This document shows, in pieces, positions 34,282 to 43,808 of a stretch of DNA of 64,000 nucleotides. A program made the translations under genes and the position numbers. The notes beneath the pieces are model-generated. The model was not told where the DNA came from. It ran no database searches and worked only from the letters and a program-made list of their open reading frames with translations. This stretch comes from Thiodiazotropha sp050291245 (lineage in GTDB: Bacteria; Pseudomonadota; Gammaproteobacteria; Chromatiales; Chromatiaceae), in the NCBI GenBank assembly GCA_050291245.1, contig JBNKJP010000012.1, forward strand, positions 124,001 to 188,000, given 5' to 3'. How positions within the stretch are numbered: position 1 is the first letter of the stretch; each line of letters opens with the position of its first letter.

Positions 34282-36663
34282 ATGCAAAAGGGCAAAGAAA
34301 TATTAAAATTACTGATTGTCTGCACACCGCTCGCTCTTGCAGTCAATGCCTGCGGTGGAGGTGGGGGCGGTGACGACCCAGATCCGGATCCCGGTCCCGA
34401 TGACGCAAACCGCGCACCAACCGCTCAGGACGTCTCGGTACAGAGCGACCTGAGCAGTCCGTACATCAGCATCAAACTGGTTGGTACAGATCCGGATCAG
34501 GACACCCTCTCCTATGTACTTGACGCCGCGACTTCGGGCGCCGGATATGAGCGTGCCTTCGTGGATCCCAACGGGGGATACCTCTACACGACCTTGACCA
34601 ACGACGGCACAGACACCATCGTACTTCCCTACAAGGTGAGCGACGGATCCCTTTACAGCGAGGTTGCCGAAGTCACCATCACTATCGGTGAACTGGAAGC
34701 CCATGGTGCAGGCGCCAATGAAATCCCGGCGGAGGAGTACGGACGCCTGGAACTGGCCTTCTTCGATGGGGAGCGTTTCGGCGCGGCATTGGGAGAAGAC
34801 CCCAGCCTGCCCGCTTCCATCGATCTATCCGGCAACTTCCCCCAACCGGGTAACCAGGGCAACCAGGGCAGCTGCGTGGGCTGGGCAACCGGCTACGCCC
34901 TGAAGTCTTATCATGAAAAGGTCGAGGAACAGTGGGCCTTTTCACAATCCACCACCTTCAGTCCCGCCTGGATCTACAATCAGATCAATGGTGGCCAGGA
35001 TCAGGGATCCCGCATTGATGAGGCGTTACAACTGATCGTCGATCGCGGTGCAGCCACATGGGAGAACATGCCCTATACGGATAGCAATTTCACCCAACAA
35101 CCCACACAAGAAGCCATCGCCCAGGCATCCCACTACAAAGCGGCGGAATTCCGCTCGATCACCAGTGCCCAGCAGATGAAAGCCGCACTAGCCAACCGCA
35201 ACCCGGTGGTCGCGGGCATCCTCATCTACGACAATTTCTACAACCTGCGCGGCGACAACTCAGTCTACAATACCACCACGGGGGAGTCGCTCGGCGGCCA
35301 TGCAATCACCCTGGTAGGTTACGATGACAATAAATTCGGTGGTGCCTTCAAAATCATCAATTCCTGGGGAACCGAATGGGGCGACAACGGCTTTTTCTGG
35401 CTGCCCTATAACATGATCGGTACCGTAATGACCCAGGCCCTGGTGTTGACTGATGCCACCAATACCGGGGGTGATACGGATGATGATGTGGACCCGGTTG
35501 TCCCACCCAACGACGGAGACCTGCCGAATCTTCAGGTTGTGGGATGGAATCTCAACTATGATACCCAGGCCGGTGGTCAGGGTACCTGGCAGTGGGAAGT
35601 GGTTAACGCCGGCACTGTCGCTGCGCCCATGGGAGCGGATGTCAACCTGATGCTTTCAACCGATGATCAGATCGACACCTCGGACTGGTACATCGTCTAT
35701 GAGGAGATTCCGGTAGATCTTGCCCCGGGCGACAGTGCCAAGCGGGATGCGTCCAACCCACGCTATTTCAAACTGCCCCAGAACCTTCCGCCCGGGGATT
35801 ATTACATCGCCACCTGGGTTGACGATCTGCAGGAAATCGCAGAAAGCAACGAGCAGGACAACCAATCCTTTGGTGATCATCAACTGCATATCGACTCCGC
35901 CTCGCTTCCGGACATTACCATCGACTACTGGTGGGCATCCTGGGACGACTACGGAAACGGTCAGCTGGAGTACACGGTCTACAATGACGGCGATGCGGCA
36001 ACCACAAGCATGAACTGGGATATCAACCTGGTGCTGACTTACGGGGAAGATGTCAGCCAAGGCGGTTACTACCTGTTCTATGAGGATGCCGGCTTTATCA
36101 TGGAGCCGGATGACACCATTTATCGCGATGAGGACAACCCTGCTAGTTTCAATCTGTTTTATGATGCCGAAGGTAATCCGATACCCAGTGGCACCTACTA
36201 CATGTCACTCTGGGTGGATGACCAGGAAGAGGAACAGGAATCGAACGAGATCAATAACCTATCGGTGGGTAACAGTCTGGTCACCTTGAGCAGCAGCAGT
36301 CAGAGCCCACTCACCAACGCGGATGATTCCGTTCCGAAAAAGCTCGCTACTGACACGACATCGTCAATGAGAGTCATGGCCTACGACGGCAAGGGTGAAG
36401 GCGTCAGACACACCTTCAACGGGCGTCGAATCCCGGATAGTAACGTCTTGATGCAAAAAGTCAGAATCGCCGATGCCGCAGACGGTACCCGGACCATGAC
36501 CGTGCTGAGTGATAACAAACCGTCGGTTGGTCCGCTAAGCGGAACCTTGACGGGGGAGAAAAAATACGACAAGCAGATCCACTCCGCGGATCAGGCAGTC
36601 TTTCCCCGCTCGAAGCAGATCAAAATGCCGCAAGTCGAAGGTACCAGCAATGATGCCAAATAG
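34282..36663 (+). CDS. Secreted papain-like (C1A) protease with CARDB domains
   Basis: 793 residues. A signal peptide is followed by Cys24 and a G/D-P-rich linker (a possible but atypical lipobox VNAC). An Ig-like domain lies at about 45-136. The C1A protease core has Gln192/Gln195 in NQGNQGSC with nucleophile Cys198, His340 (LGGHAITLVGYD) and Asn360 (IINSWGTEWGDNGFFWLPY). Two CARDB-type beta domains follow (about 412-535 and 542-675; both contain YYI/YYM...WVDD repeats). No propeptide of the papain type is visible. Expected to be active outside the cytoplasm, on an unknown substrate. Confidence 0.85.
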   Translation: MQKGKEILKLLIVCTPLALAVNACGGGGGGDDPDPDPGPDDANRAPTAQDVSVQSDLSSPYISIKLVGTDPDQDTLSYVLDAATSGAGYERAFVDPNGGYLYTTLTNDGTDTIVLPYKVSDGSLYSEVAEVTITIGELEAHGAGANEIPAEEYGRLELAFFDGERFGAALGEDPSLPASIDLSGNFPQPGNQGNQGSCVGWATGYALKSYHEKVEEQWAFSQSTTFSPAWIYNQINGGQDQGSRIDEALQLIVDRGAATWENMPYTDSNFTQQPTQEAIAQASHYKAAEFRSITSAQQMKAALANRNPVVAGILIYDNFYNLRGDNSVYNTTTGESLGGHAITLVGYDDNKFGGAFKIINSWGTEWGDNGFFWLPYNMIGTVMTQALVLTDATNTGGDTDDDVDPVVPPNDGDLPNLQVVGWNLNYDTQAGGQGTWQWEVVNAGTVAAPMGADVNLMLSTDDQIDTSDWYIVYEEIPVDLAPGDSAKRDASNPRYFKLPQNLPPGDYYIATWVDDLQEIAESNEQDNQSFGDHQLHIDSASLPDITIDYWWASWDDYGNGQLEYTVYNDGDAATTSMNWDINLVLTYGEDVSQGGYYLFYEDAGFIMEPDDTIYRDEDNPASFNLFYDAEGNPIPSGTYYMSLWVDDQEEEQESNEINNLSVGNSLVTLSSSSQSPLTNADDSVPKKLATDTTSSMRVMAYDGKGEGVRHTFNGRRIPDSNVLMQKVRIADAADGTRTMTVLSDNKPSVGPLSGTLTGEKKYDKQIHSADQAVFPRSKQIKMPQVEGTSNDAK

Positions 36664-36991
36664 TCGCCAGCAACTGCTCAGTCTCACGGCCCTCCTGCTG
36701 ACCTGCGGCTGTAACGAGCAGAATACCGGGTCCGGAACCGACCCGGCGTTAGCAGAGAACAAACCCGGCAAACAGCTGGTGGATGTTTCCGTGCAACGCT
36801 GTATCGATGATGGTTATACCGCAGCCCCCGTGTTGCGGGACGGTATCCCAGGCAGTTATCTGTGTATCGATTCGGAAACACAGAAAAAATGTGACAGTTG
36901 GGCCTACTACCGGGGCGAGTGTCAGCTGAAGGGCTCCGGCTTGAATGAGCTTTCCCAGGAACAACAGGATATCAAGATAAAGGAGCGCTGA
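36650..36991 (+). CDS. Small DUF333-type lipoprotein overlapping the protease gene
   Basis: 113 residues with a lipoprotein-type signal (Cys19 or Cys21 in LLTCGC). The C-terminal half matches the DUF333 pattern, CIDSETQKKCDSWAYYRGEC, with paired cysteines that suggest a small disulfide-bonded domain. The start codons (36650 or 36653) lie inside the last codons of the protease gene, so it is translationally coupled. DUF333 function is unknown; a regulatory or inhibitory role towards the protease is speculation. Confidence 0.75.
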   Translation: MMPNSRQQLLSLTALLLTCGCNEQNTGSGTDPALAENKPGKQLVDVSVQRCIDDGYTAAPVLRDGIPGSYLCIDSETQKKCDSWAYYRGECQLKGSGLNELSQEQQDIKIKER

Positions 36992-37031
36992 TCCTGGGGT
37001 ACTGCTGTTCTAGTGTAGTGTCCTATATTAG

Positions 37032-37111
37032 TAGGTTGTCATCATGTGATCGACTGGCTTGGACTGTCCAGTAAGCCGAGAGTCGAGCCAGTTCGATCGC
37101 CCCACAACCTA
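37032..37111. other. 80-bp imperfect inverted repeat between convergent genes
   Basis: TAGGTTGT (37032-37039) pairs with ACAACCTA (37104-37111). Inside, GATCG(-)ACTGGCT pairs with AGCCAGTTCGATC across a 26-base loop. It lies between the DUF333 gene (+) and cmoB (-), where a bidirectional terminator is expected, but there is no U-tract; it could also be a small structured RNA or repeat copy. Confidence 0.5.
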
Positions 37112-37180
37112 GCTGTCCTTCTTCCCTGGACGGTCGACTATCATATCCGCCTAATCCCGCAGCACTGTGAAACTTATGTC

Positions 37181-38158
37181 CTATCGCTTTTCAGCCAGCA
37201 CGATCGCTCGCCTGGGCGCGGGGTAGCCTTCAAGGGTCAACTTGGGATTTACTGGATCCAGGTAGTCCCTCAGGGACTCGAAACGCATCCAAGATGTGGA
37301 CCTCTGCTCGTCAAATCCTGTTACTGACACATCCACCACACGAATCCGCGTAAAACCGACCCGCTTCATCCACGCCACCAGGGTGTCCGGGGTTGGTATA
37401 AACCAGATGTTTCGCATCTTGGCGTAGCGTCCCTCGGGCACCAGTACTTGACCCATCCCCCCTTCGATTACCAGAGTTTCCAAAACCAACTCACCACCTC
37501 GCCTGAGTGCCCCCTTGAGTTCCATCAGATGCGCGAAGGGGGATTGCCGATGATAGAAAACACCCATGGAAAACACCGTATCAAATGCTTCCAGATCCAC
37601 AGGAAGATCCTCGATACCCAGCGGATAGAGGTGGATTGGATATTCACTGCCCACGAAATGTCGAATGGCTTCGAACTGCATGATGAACAATTGGGTGGGA
37701 TCAATACCGATGGCCAACCGGACACCCTCCCCCAGCATGCGCCACAGGTGGTATCCATTGCCGCACCCCACATCCAGGACCACACGTCCCTCAAGCGGTT
37801 GTATATGTGACCTAAGACGCTCCCATTTCAAGTCCGAACGCCATTCCGTATCGATAGGCAACCCACAGATTTCGAACGGCCCTTTGCGCCAGGGATGCAG
37901 TTTCATCAGGGATTGGCGCATCTGCAGACGCTGCCTTTCATCACAATCCGCGTCTGTTCCAACGGTGACGCTTGCCTGATTGAACCGATGGACGAGTCCC
38001 TGGAACCGGGGCAATGTTTGCAGAGCCTCTAACCATTCCCCCAGGTCTCCGTGAGGATTCTCGCGCCAGATACGTTCTACCTGATCCGGCAACCCGTCCA
38101 GCCAACGTCCGATCGGCTGATCCTGGTAGTTCAGCCGCCAACTCCACTCATCCTTCAT
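37181..38158 (-). CDS. cmoB: tRNA U34 carboxymethyltransferase CmoB
   Basis: Uses carboxy-SAM from CmoA to convert 5-hydroxyuridine 34 to cmo5U in tRNAs. About 325 residues from the ATG at 38158, which overlaps the cmoA stop as ATGA. Motif I VVLDVGCGNGYHLWRML, the substrate-loop GLPIDTEWRSDLKWERL and the C-terminal block with TLVAWMKRVGFTRIRVVDV are typical of CmoB. Partner of cmoA directly upstream. Confidence 0.96.
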   Translation of the reverse strand: MKDEWSWRLNYQDQPIGRWLDGLPDQVERIWRENPHGDLGEWLEALQTLPRFQGLVHRFNQASVTVGTDADCDERQRLQMRQSLMKLHPWRKGPFEICGLPIDTEWRSDLKWERLRSHIQPLEGRVVLDVGCGNGYHLWRMLGEGVRLAIGIDPTQLFIMQFEAIRHFVGSEYPIHLYPLGIEDLPVDLEAFDTVFSMGVFYHRQSPFAHLMELKGALRRGGELVLETLVIEGGMGQVLVPEGRYAKMRNIWFIPTPDTLVAWMKRVGFTRIRVVDVSVTGFDEQRSTSWMRFESLRDYLDPVNPKLTLEGYPAPRRAIVLAEKR

Positions 38159-38880
38159 TTGATCGCCAGCAGTGAGACGAAGTTGAAACATTGAAACCAG
38201 ACCTCAAGGGTCCGGAATCCGATACTACGGAGTCTTTGTTTATGCAATTCAAGCGTTTCAGGTATCAGAACATTTTCCAGCGCCGTTCGCTTTTGGCTGA
38301 TTTCCAGGTCGGAGTATCCTTGCGCCTTTTTAAATCCGTGGTGCATCTCGGTGAATAGATCCTGAGATGTCGGGTCTGACAAGGCGATCTTCTCTGACAA
38401 CACGAGTAGCCCCCCCTTTTCCAGCCCCGCGTACACCGAACCGAGAAAACCCCATCGGTCCTTCTCGGGGAGAAACTGCAGGGTAAAATTCAGGATCACC
38501 AGAGAAGCCCGTGTGATACAGATATCCCTCACATCCGCGCAAATCCAATGTACCGGCACGGGATGGTCGAAGTCGGTAAAATGCTTGAGTGCCTGATCCA
38601 GCATGGCGGTCGAATTGTCCACCGCAAAGAGTTGGTAGGCATGATGCGGAACCGACGAGCGCACCGCAAGGCTCGCGGCACCCAGGGAACATCCCAGATC
38701 ATAGACGCAGGTATCAGGTTTTACCCATTCTCCGGCAAGGGTGCCAATCATATTGATGATCGTTGCGTAACCCGGAACCGATCGGTTGATCATATCCGGA
38801 AAAACCCGAGCGACCCGTTCATCAAATCGGAATTCCGCATGCACACCTTGCGTATCGGCGTATAAGGTATCACGTGACAT
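38155..38880 (-). CDS. cmoA: Carboxy-SAM synthase CmoA
   Basis: Makes carboxy-SAM from SAM and prephenate for CmoB. 241 residues from the ATG at 38880 (the open frame runs further upstream but this start gives MSRDTLYAD, as in homologues). FRFDERVARVFPDMINRSVPGY and the motif I DLGCSLGAASLAVR are characteristic, as is QFLPEKDRWGFL. It starts four bases after the transporter gene ends, so the three genes may form one transcript. Confidence 0.96.
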   Translation of the reverse strand: MSRDTLYADTQGVHAEFRFDERVARVFPDMINRSVPGYATIINMIGTLAGEWVKPDTCVYDLGCSLGAASLAVRSSVPHHAYQLFAVDNSTAMLDQALKHFTDFDHPVPVHWICADVRDICITRASLVILNFTLQFLPEKDRWGFLGSVYAGLEKGGLLVLSEKIALSDPTSQDLFTEMHHGFKKAQGYSDLEISQKRTALENVLIPETLELHKQRLRSIGFRTLEVWFQCFNFVSLLAIK

Positions 38881-38884
38881 GGGT

Positions 38885-40177
38885 TCACAGTCGCCGCAGG
38901 GTGCGGGCGGCCTCCTCCCCGGAACGTACATCAACCTTAACCAGCAGGAATCCGCCGATCACGAACAGAATACCAACAGAGAGAATAGCCAGACGACTGC
39001 TCCCGGTCAGTACACCGACCCACCCCAATAACAACGGACCCAGCACCACAGCGAACTTTCCCAGCATATTGTAAAAACCGAAAAATTCCGCAGCTTGATC
39101 GGCGGGTATCAATCGCGCATACAACGATCGGGACAGAGCCTGGATACCGCCTTGAACCAGCCCGATCGCCACCGCCAACAGATAAAACTCCCAGACAGAT
39201 TCCATCCGGTAGGCCCATAGCAGAATCAGTAGATAGATGGATATCGCCAACATGATACCCTGCTTCGGACCTCGTCTTCCCGCCAACGCACCGAACGCAA
39301 GCGCCGAGGGAAAACCGACAAACTGGGCAATCAACAAGGCGACCATCAGGTTATTGGCATCAAAGCCAATGGACAGACCAAAATCCACAGCCATCCGTAC
39401 GATGGTATCCACACCGTCGATATAGCACCAGTAGGCAAGCAAAAACAACAGGGTTGTCTTCAGCTGTTTGAGCTTGAGGAAGGTATCGAGCAACTGCCGA
39501 ACGCCGGCGGCGAACCAGCCTCGAACTGCCGTTGAACGGCGCTGTTCCTCGACGAAAAAAAACAGGGGCAGTGAGAAAACCGCCCACCAGACCGCTACCG
39601 TGACGAAAGAGACCCGCACGGCCTCGGCTGCATTCTTCAAGCCAAAAGACTCCGGGTACAGGGTCATTAGCACATTGATCGAGAACAGCACGCCACCACC
39701 CAGATAGCCGAATGCGTAGCCGTAGGCGGAAACCCGGTCATAATGTCGTTCCCGGGTCACCGATACCAGCAACGCGTCGTAAAACACATTGCCGCCGACA
39801 AAACCGAGCACCGCCAGAGCATAGAGACTCAGCGCCACCACCCAGTCGCCCTGGGCTACCAGATAGAGGGCGCCGGTCATCACAATACCCATGCTGGCAA
39901 AGAACAGTAAGAAACGTTTCTTTGCCCCTCCCTGATCGGCCAAAGCGCCTAACATGGGCGCCAGGCAAACCACCACGAGACTCGCTAGCGAGTTCGCGAA
40001 TCCAAGTCGATAGGTGGATTCCGTTGCGGCGACGCCCTGGCTCCAGAACTGTTTGAAGAATACCGGAAAGAACCCCGCCATGACGGTGGTGGCAAATGCG
40101 GAGTTTGCCCAGTCATAGAGACTCCAAGCCAGGATGGACGGCTGACTCAGCAACTCCCGGGATCGAATATCAGGCAC
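38885..40177 (-). CDS. UMF1-family (Atg22-like) MFS transporter
   Basis: 430 residues, about twelve hydrophobic helices. The N-terminal WSLYDWANSAFATTV is diagnostic of the UMF1/Atg22 branch of MFS transporters, and GGIQALSRSLYARLIP in the second half is a conserved UMF1 segment. The branch is thought to move amino acids or peptides; the substrate is not shown by sequence. It is upstream of cmoA on the same strand, five bases from it, and follows the response regulator after six bases, so the group RR-transporter-cmoA-cmoB is tightly packed. Confidence 0.9.
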   Translation of the reverse strand: MPDIRSRELLSQPSILAWSLYDWANSAFATTVMAGFFPVFFKQFWSQGVAATESTYRLGFANSLASLVVVCLAPMLGALADQGGAKKRFLLFFASMGIVMTGALYLVAQGDWVVALSLYALAVLGFVGGNVFYDALLVSVTRERHYDRVSAYGYAFGYLGGGVLFSINVLMTLYPESFGLKNAAEAVRVSFVTVAVWWAVFSLPLFFFVEEQRRSTAVRGWFAAGVRQLLDTFLKLKQLKTTLLFLLAYWCYIDGVDTIVRMAVDFGLSIGFDANNLMVALLIAQFVGFPSALAFGALAGRRGPKQGIMLAISIYLLILLWAYRMESVWEFYLLAVAIGLVQGGIQALSRSLYARLIPADQAAEFFGFYNMLGKFAVVLGPLLLGWVGVLTGSSRLAILSVGILFVIGGFLLVKVDVRSGEEAARTLRRL

Positions 40178-40183
40178 CGGGGA

Positions 40184-40813
40184 TTACTCTGGCAGGGTTT
40201 GCGGTACCAGGTTGGCGTTGATCGCCATGCGTACCAGTTCCGCCAGGGAATCCGCTTCCATCTTTTCCATCACCCGCGCACGGTGCGCTTCTACGGTTTT
40301 CGAACTCACTCCCAGGGCGTTGGCAATCTCCTTATTCGCCTGTCCATTGGTAACCATGACCATGACTTCGTGTTCTCTGGGGGTGAGACGGGCCAGGCGG
40401 GTTGCAATCTCCGCTCTTTGTGCCTGAATATCACGTTGACGGGCATCCAGCGCCATCGCCTGCCGAATGCTCTCAAGCAGCAATTCGTCATTGAAGGGTT
40501 TCTCAATGAAATCGACCGCCCCGGCCTTCATGGCCCGAACCGCCATGGGTACATCCCCATGACCGGTAATGATGATCACGGGTATGGCGATCTGATTGAC
40601 ACGCAGATACTCCTGCAATTCAAGCCCACTCATTCCCGGCATGCGCACATCCAGCAGCAGGCATCCCGAACGGCCCGGGTAATAACTCTGGATAAAGGCG
40701 TTCGCGGATTCAAATGTCTCAACTTGCATGGAAACCGATTCGATCAGCCATTTCAGGGAATTTCGCATGGCTTGGTCGTCATCTACAACAAATACGGTGG
40801 GTCGACTGCTCAT
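40184..40813 (-). CDS. FixJ-type response regulator
   Basis: 209 residues. The receiver has the acidic pair Asp11-Asp12, phosphoacceptor Asp55 (LLDVRMPGMSG) and Lys105 (FIEKPF). The C-terminal LuxR/FixJ helix-turn-helix has LTPREHEVMVMVTNGQ and ALGVSSKTVEAHRARVM. The GHGDVPMAVRAMKAGA segment is typical of FixJ/TtrR/TodT. The PAS kinase just upstream (105 bp gap) is the obvious partner. Confidence 0.93.
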   Translation of the reverse strand: MSSRPTVFVVDDDQAMRNSLKWLIESVSMQVETFESANAFIQSYYPGRSGCLLLDVRMPGMSGLELQEYLRVNQIAIPVIIITGHGDVPMAVRAMKAGAVDFIEKPFNDELLLESIRQAMALDARQRDIQAQRAEIATRLARLTPREHEVMVMVTNGQANKEIANALGVSSKTVEAHRARVMEKMEADSLAELVRMAINANLVPQTLPE

Positions 40814-40918
40814 ATTAAGGCCTGTTCAGACAATAAAAATCCCATGGGCGAGGCAATCCAATCTCGGAGCGGCGCCTGAGAAAACAACCGGGGTCTATTG
40901 TATCGGTGATGGCCCGGC

Positions 40919-43477
40919 TTAAAAACCCGGCAGAACCCATGCGGGGTCTGTGGGCAGCACCAGCCGGAAGGTTGCCCCTTGCCCCTCTTTCGAAGTGACA
41001 TCAAGAATACCTTTGTGGTCCTGCGCGATCTTACGGCTGATTGACAAACCCATCCCCATCCCCTCATTTTTTGTGGAAAAAAAGGCATCAAACAGGTGCT
41101 TTAACGCCTTATCGGGTATACCTGTACCGGAATCCTGAACCAAAACCTGGACCTCCCGGGGACTCAACCGCTGGGTCAAGAGAATCAACCGTCGCCGATC
41201 CGAATCCACCGCCTTCATGGCATCGATGGCATTGCGCACCAGATTCAACATAACCTGTTCGATCTGTACCAGATCCACCTTGACCGGCAACACCTCATCG
41301 CTGAGCTCCAGTGAAACCTGCACACGATTACGATTGGCCTCGAATTCGATAAAGGACGCCACCTCGAGAACCAGATGATTGAGGTTAACCACCTCATGCT
41401 CCTGGGGACGTTTTCTCACCATGGCGCGAAGTCGTTTGATGATCTCGCCGGCACGTTCCGCCTGAGCGGTAATCTGGGCCATCGCATCCACCATTTCGGC
41501 CTCTCCACCGACCCCGGACTGTAAACGGCGCACACAGCCACTGGCAAAGTTCACGATCGCCGAAAGCGGCTGATTGAGTTCATGGGCCAAACCGGTGGAC
41601 ATCTCACCCATCGTACTCAGCCGGCAGACGTGGACCAGTTCGGACTGATGCTGACGACTCTGCATCTCGGCCATGCGAACCTGGGTGAAATCGCGCCCAT
41701 AGATATTGACATAGTCGAGTTCGCGGATAGGCGCCAGCTGAAGTGAAAAAATCTGCTCTTCGAGATTCAGCTCATACTCTTTGGTTCGGCCCTCAGAAAG
41801 AATATTTGAGACAAGATTCCGCCAATAGACCGGTAGTGTCTGACCTCGCTCACAATCCCAGTACTTCAGCAAGGGCTCACAGGCGGCATTGGCGTATACG
41901 ATAACCCCCCGTTCGTTGACACGCATGACCGGGCTGGGGTTCTCACTGGCCAGTTTCGCGAGACTCGCGATTTCACGCTCCACCTGTTTTTTATCCGTAA
42001 CATCGTCCAGATAGACGTTGAATACCGTCTGTTCTTGCAGATGAATCGAAATCACCGAGCATTCGACCGATTTTTCCTCGCCATTCTGGGTCAGGGCCCG
42101 CATCGGTTGTGCCCGGCAGGCGGCAGATGGAGCGCTATGACTGATACAGCCCCGTAACATGATCCGAAACCGGACTCGGTCATCCGGATGTATGGCCAAA
42201 GATTCAAGTCGCTGCCCCAGCATCTGATCACGGTTGAACCCGAAGGTCTTGAACGCCGTACCATTGACCTCGACAATCAGGCCTTCCTGATTGAGGGTTA
42301 TGATCGAGACCATGGAATTATCAAACAAGGCACTTTTCAGTGCCTCGGTTTCGCGTATTCGTGTCTCCTGACGGCTACGAAGCTCCTCTCGAGCGGTGAT
42401 CAACTGTCTGAAGAATGCCTTGACCCACTCTTCAAGATGCAACAACTGATTGCCGTTTTGGTTAACCGGCTGTTCGACGCCAAGAGCTTGCTGGCCGAAT
42501 CGGGAGATTCGCAGCAGTACACGACTGATTTTGACCGAAACCAGGGCGAAAATCAGGGAAAACGTGGTTACGTAAGCCAATGCTGTCAGAAATCGGTCCT
42601 GCTGTGCCAGTTTGGTAATGTTATGTATGGTTTGGCGCACCCCATCCCTGGGTACCATGGTCGCGAACAAGAGTTTACGATCCGAGGGCTGGAATCCGCT
42701 AATCGCCTGTGAGGTCAGCAGGTATTGGTCCGACAGACTGTTCAGATAGGTGCCGGGCCGAATCTTGTCCTGCTTGCTGATTGCCAGCAGCTTCAGGGTG
42801 TTGGCGTCGGCCAGCGCGGTTAAGGTGTCGCTACTATGCACCATGCTTTGCGATGCGGACAAGAATCGATCATCCACCCGAGTAATTAACAGCAGCCGCG
42901 CTCTATGATCTGTGTCGGCCTCGATACAGCGAGACCAGACCAACAGGTAGGGCTGCTGATCGATCAGGGTGATTATTCCATCACTTGGACCCTGAATGTA
43001 ATCGCCTACACGGTCCAGATCGATCGGTAGAAAATCCATTTCAAAGACCTCATACGCAATGGCATTGCGGTCTATCAGCACAACCAGATCCGCCTGCAGT
43101 GCAGAGGAACTGGGATAGTCGTTTTCAAGCCATGCCGGGGGCTGGTCGGAATAGACAGTCGGCGGTGTTGCAGGATCACGACGATGCCACCGATCGCCTT
43201 TCAGATAGTCGCGGATCCGCCAGTGATTGGCCAGATCCCGCGCCATGAGCTGCCAATCCATCAGGTACTCCTCGAAACGCTGACGGGTCTCCAGGGCCTG
43301 AATATCGAGTCGATCCACCAGGTCATCGTGAAACACCTTTTCCAGACGCTTATCCTGGATGGGATCGAGTAGCAGCCACATCAAAACACCGCAAATCAGC
43401 CCAACGAGCAAAGAGAGAACGGGCAAAGATGTATTGGCCAACATCCCTTGCCATCGGGTCGCGAACGAACGGCTCAT
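40919..43477 (-). CDS. Membrane PAS-domain sensor histidine kinase
   Basis: 852 residues. Membrane helices at about 15-37 and 299-321 enclose a roughly 260-residue periplasmic sensor domain. Two PAS domains follow (about 381-500, 505-600). The kinase core has the HisKA site His632 in GLAHELNQPLSAIVNF and HATPase motifs LVRNAIDAM and DSGTGIPDK...GMGLSISRKI. FixL/TtrS-like architecture; the PAS domains show no obvious haem or FAD signature. It phosphorylates the FixJ-like protein 105 bp downstream. The signal is unknown. Confidence 0.9.
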   Translation of the reverse strand: MSRSFATRWQGMLANTSLPVLSLLVGLICGVLMWLLLDPIQDKRLEKVFHDDLVDRLDIQALETRQRFEEYLMDWQLMARDLANHWRIRDYLKGDRWHRRDPATPPTVYSDQPPAWLENDYPSSSALQADLVVLIDRNAIAYEVFEMDFLPIDLDRVGDYIQGPSDGIITLIDQQPYLLVWSRCIEADTDHRARLLLITRVDDRFLSASQSMVHSSDTLTALADANTLKLLAISKQDKIRPGTYLNSLSDQYLLTSQAISGFQPSDRKLLFATMVPRDGVRQTIHNITKLAQQDRFLTALAYVTTFSLIFALVSVKISRVLLRISRFGQQALGVEQPVNQNGNQLLHLEEWVKAFFRQLITAREELRSRQETRIRETEALKSALFDNSMVSIITLNQEGLIVEVNGTAFKTFGFNRDQMLGQRLESLAIHPDDRVRFRIMLRGCISHSAPSAACRAQPMRALTQNGEEKSVECSVISIHLQEQTVFNVYLDDVTDKKQVEREIASLAKLASENPSPVMRVNERGVIVYANAACEPLLKYWDCERGQTLPVYWRNLVSNILSEGRTKEYELNLEEQIFSLQLAPIRELDYVNIYGRDFTQVRMAEMQSRQHQSELVHVCRLSTMGEMSTGLAHELNQPLSAIVNFASGCVRRLQSGVGGEAEMVDAMAQITAQAERAGEIIKRLRAMVRKRPQEHEVVNLNHLVLEVASFIEFEANRNRVQVSLELSDEVLPVKVDLVQIEQVMLNLVRNAIDAMKAVDSDRRRLILLTQRLSPREVQVLVQDSGTGIPDKALKHLFDAFFSTKNEGMGMGLSISRKIAQDHKGILDVTSKEGQGATFRLVLPTDPAWVLPGF

Positions 43478-43808
43478 GGGTTGACTCGCGTGTACCTCGA
43501 ATGGATCGTCATCGGAAATACACTCTGAGCATCGGAGTGAATCATAGTGCCCCGTTGAGAAGTTCCCGGGAAAGTCTGCTTCATCCCCATCTGGCTATCC
43601 CCGCGTCACCGGGATCCAGGCCAGTCAAGCACATTGATTCCAGCCTTAGGAGTATAAGGATTGGGCAGACTTGCCCCTAAATTATGGGTGTTATTCTGAC
43701 CCATCTTTGACCTGGGAATCCAGTCTTCCGGGTAGTGGGCAAAAAAAAAGACGCCACTGGCGTCTTTGTTAATCTGGCACACCGAATCAACATCGGTGTT
43801 CACCCGAC
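43478..43808. other. Gap with a terminator and a weak REP-like palindrome
   Basis: 331 bases with no gene. A degenerate REP-like palindrome (ATCCCCGCGTCACCGGGAT, 43597-43615) and the terminator at 43741-43767 are present. Otherwise I see nothing coding. Confidence 0.6.
43741..43767 (-). terminator. Intrinsic terminator of the PilZ gene
   Basis: On the minus strand: hairpin AAAGACGCC-AGT-GGCGTCTTT followed by nine uridines. Canonical rho-independent form. It ends the PilZ transcript, which stops about 40 bases upstream of it. Confidence 0.85.

Noticed and set aside
43597..43615. REP copy between the kinase and PilZ genes
   Set aside because: The stem is only five clean pairs with mismatches inside; kept as a note in the gap entry, not as a repeat feature.
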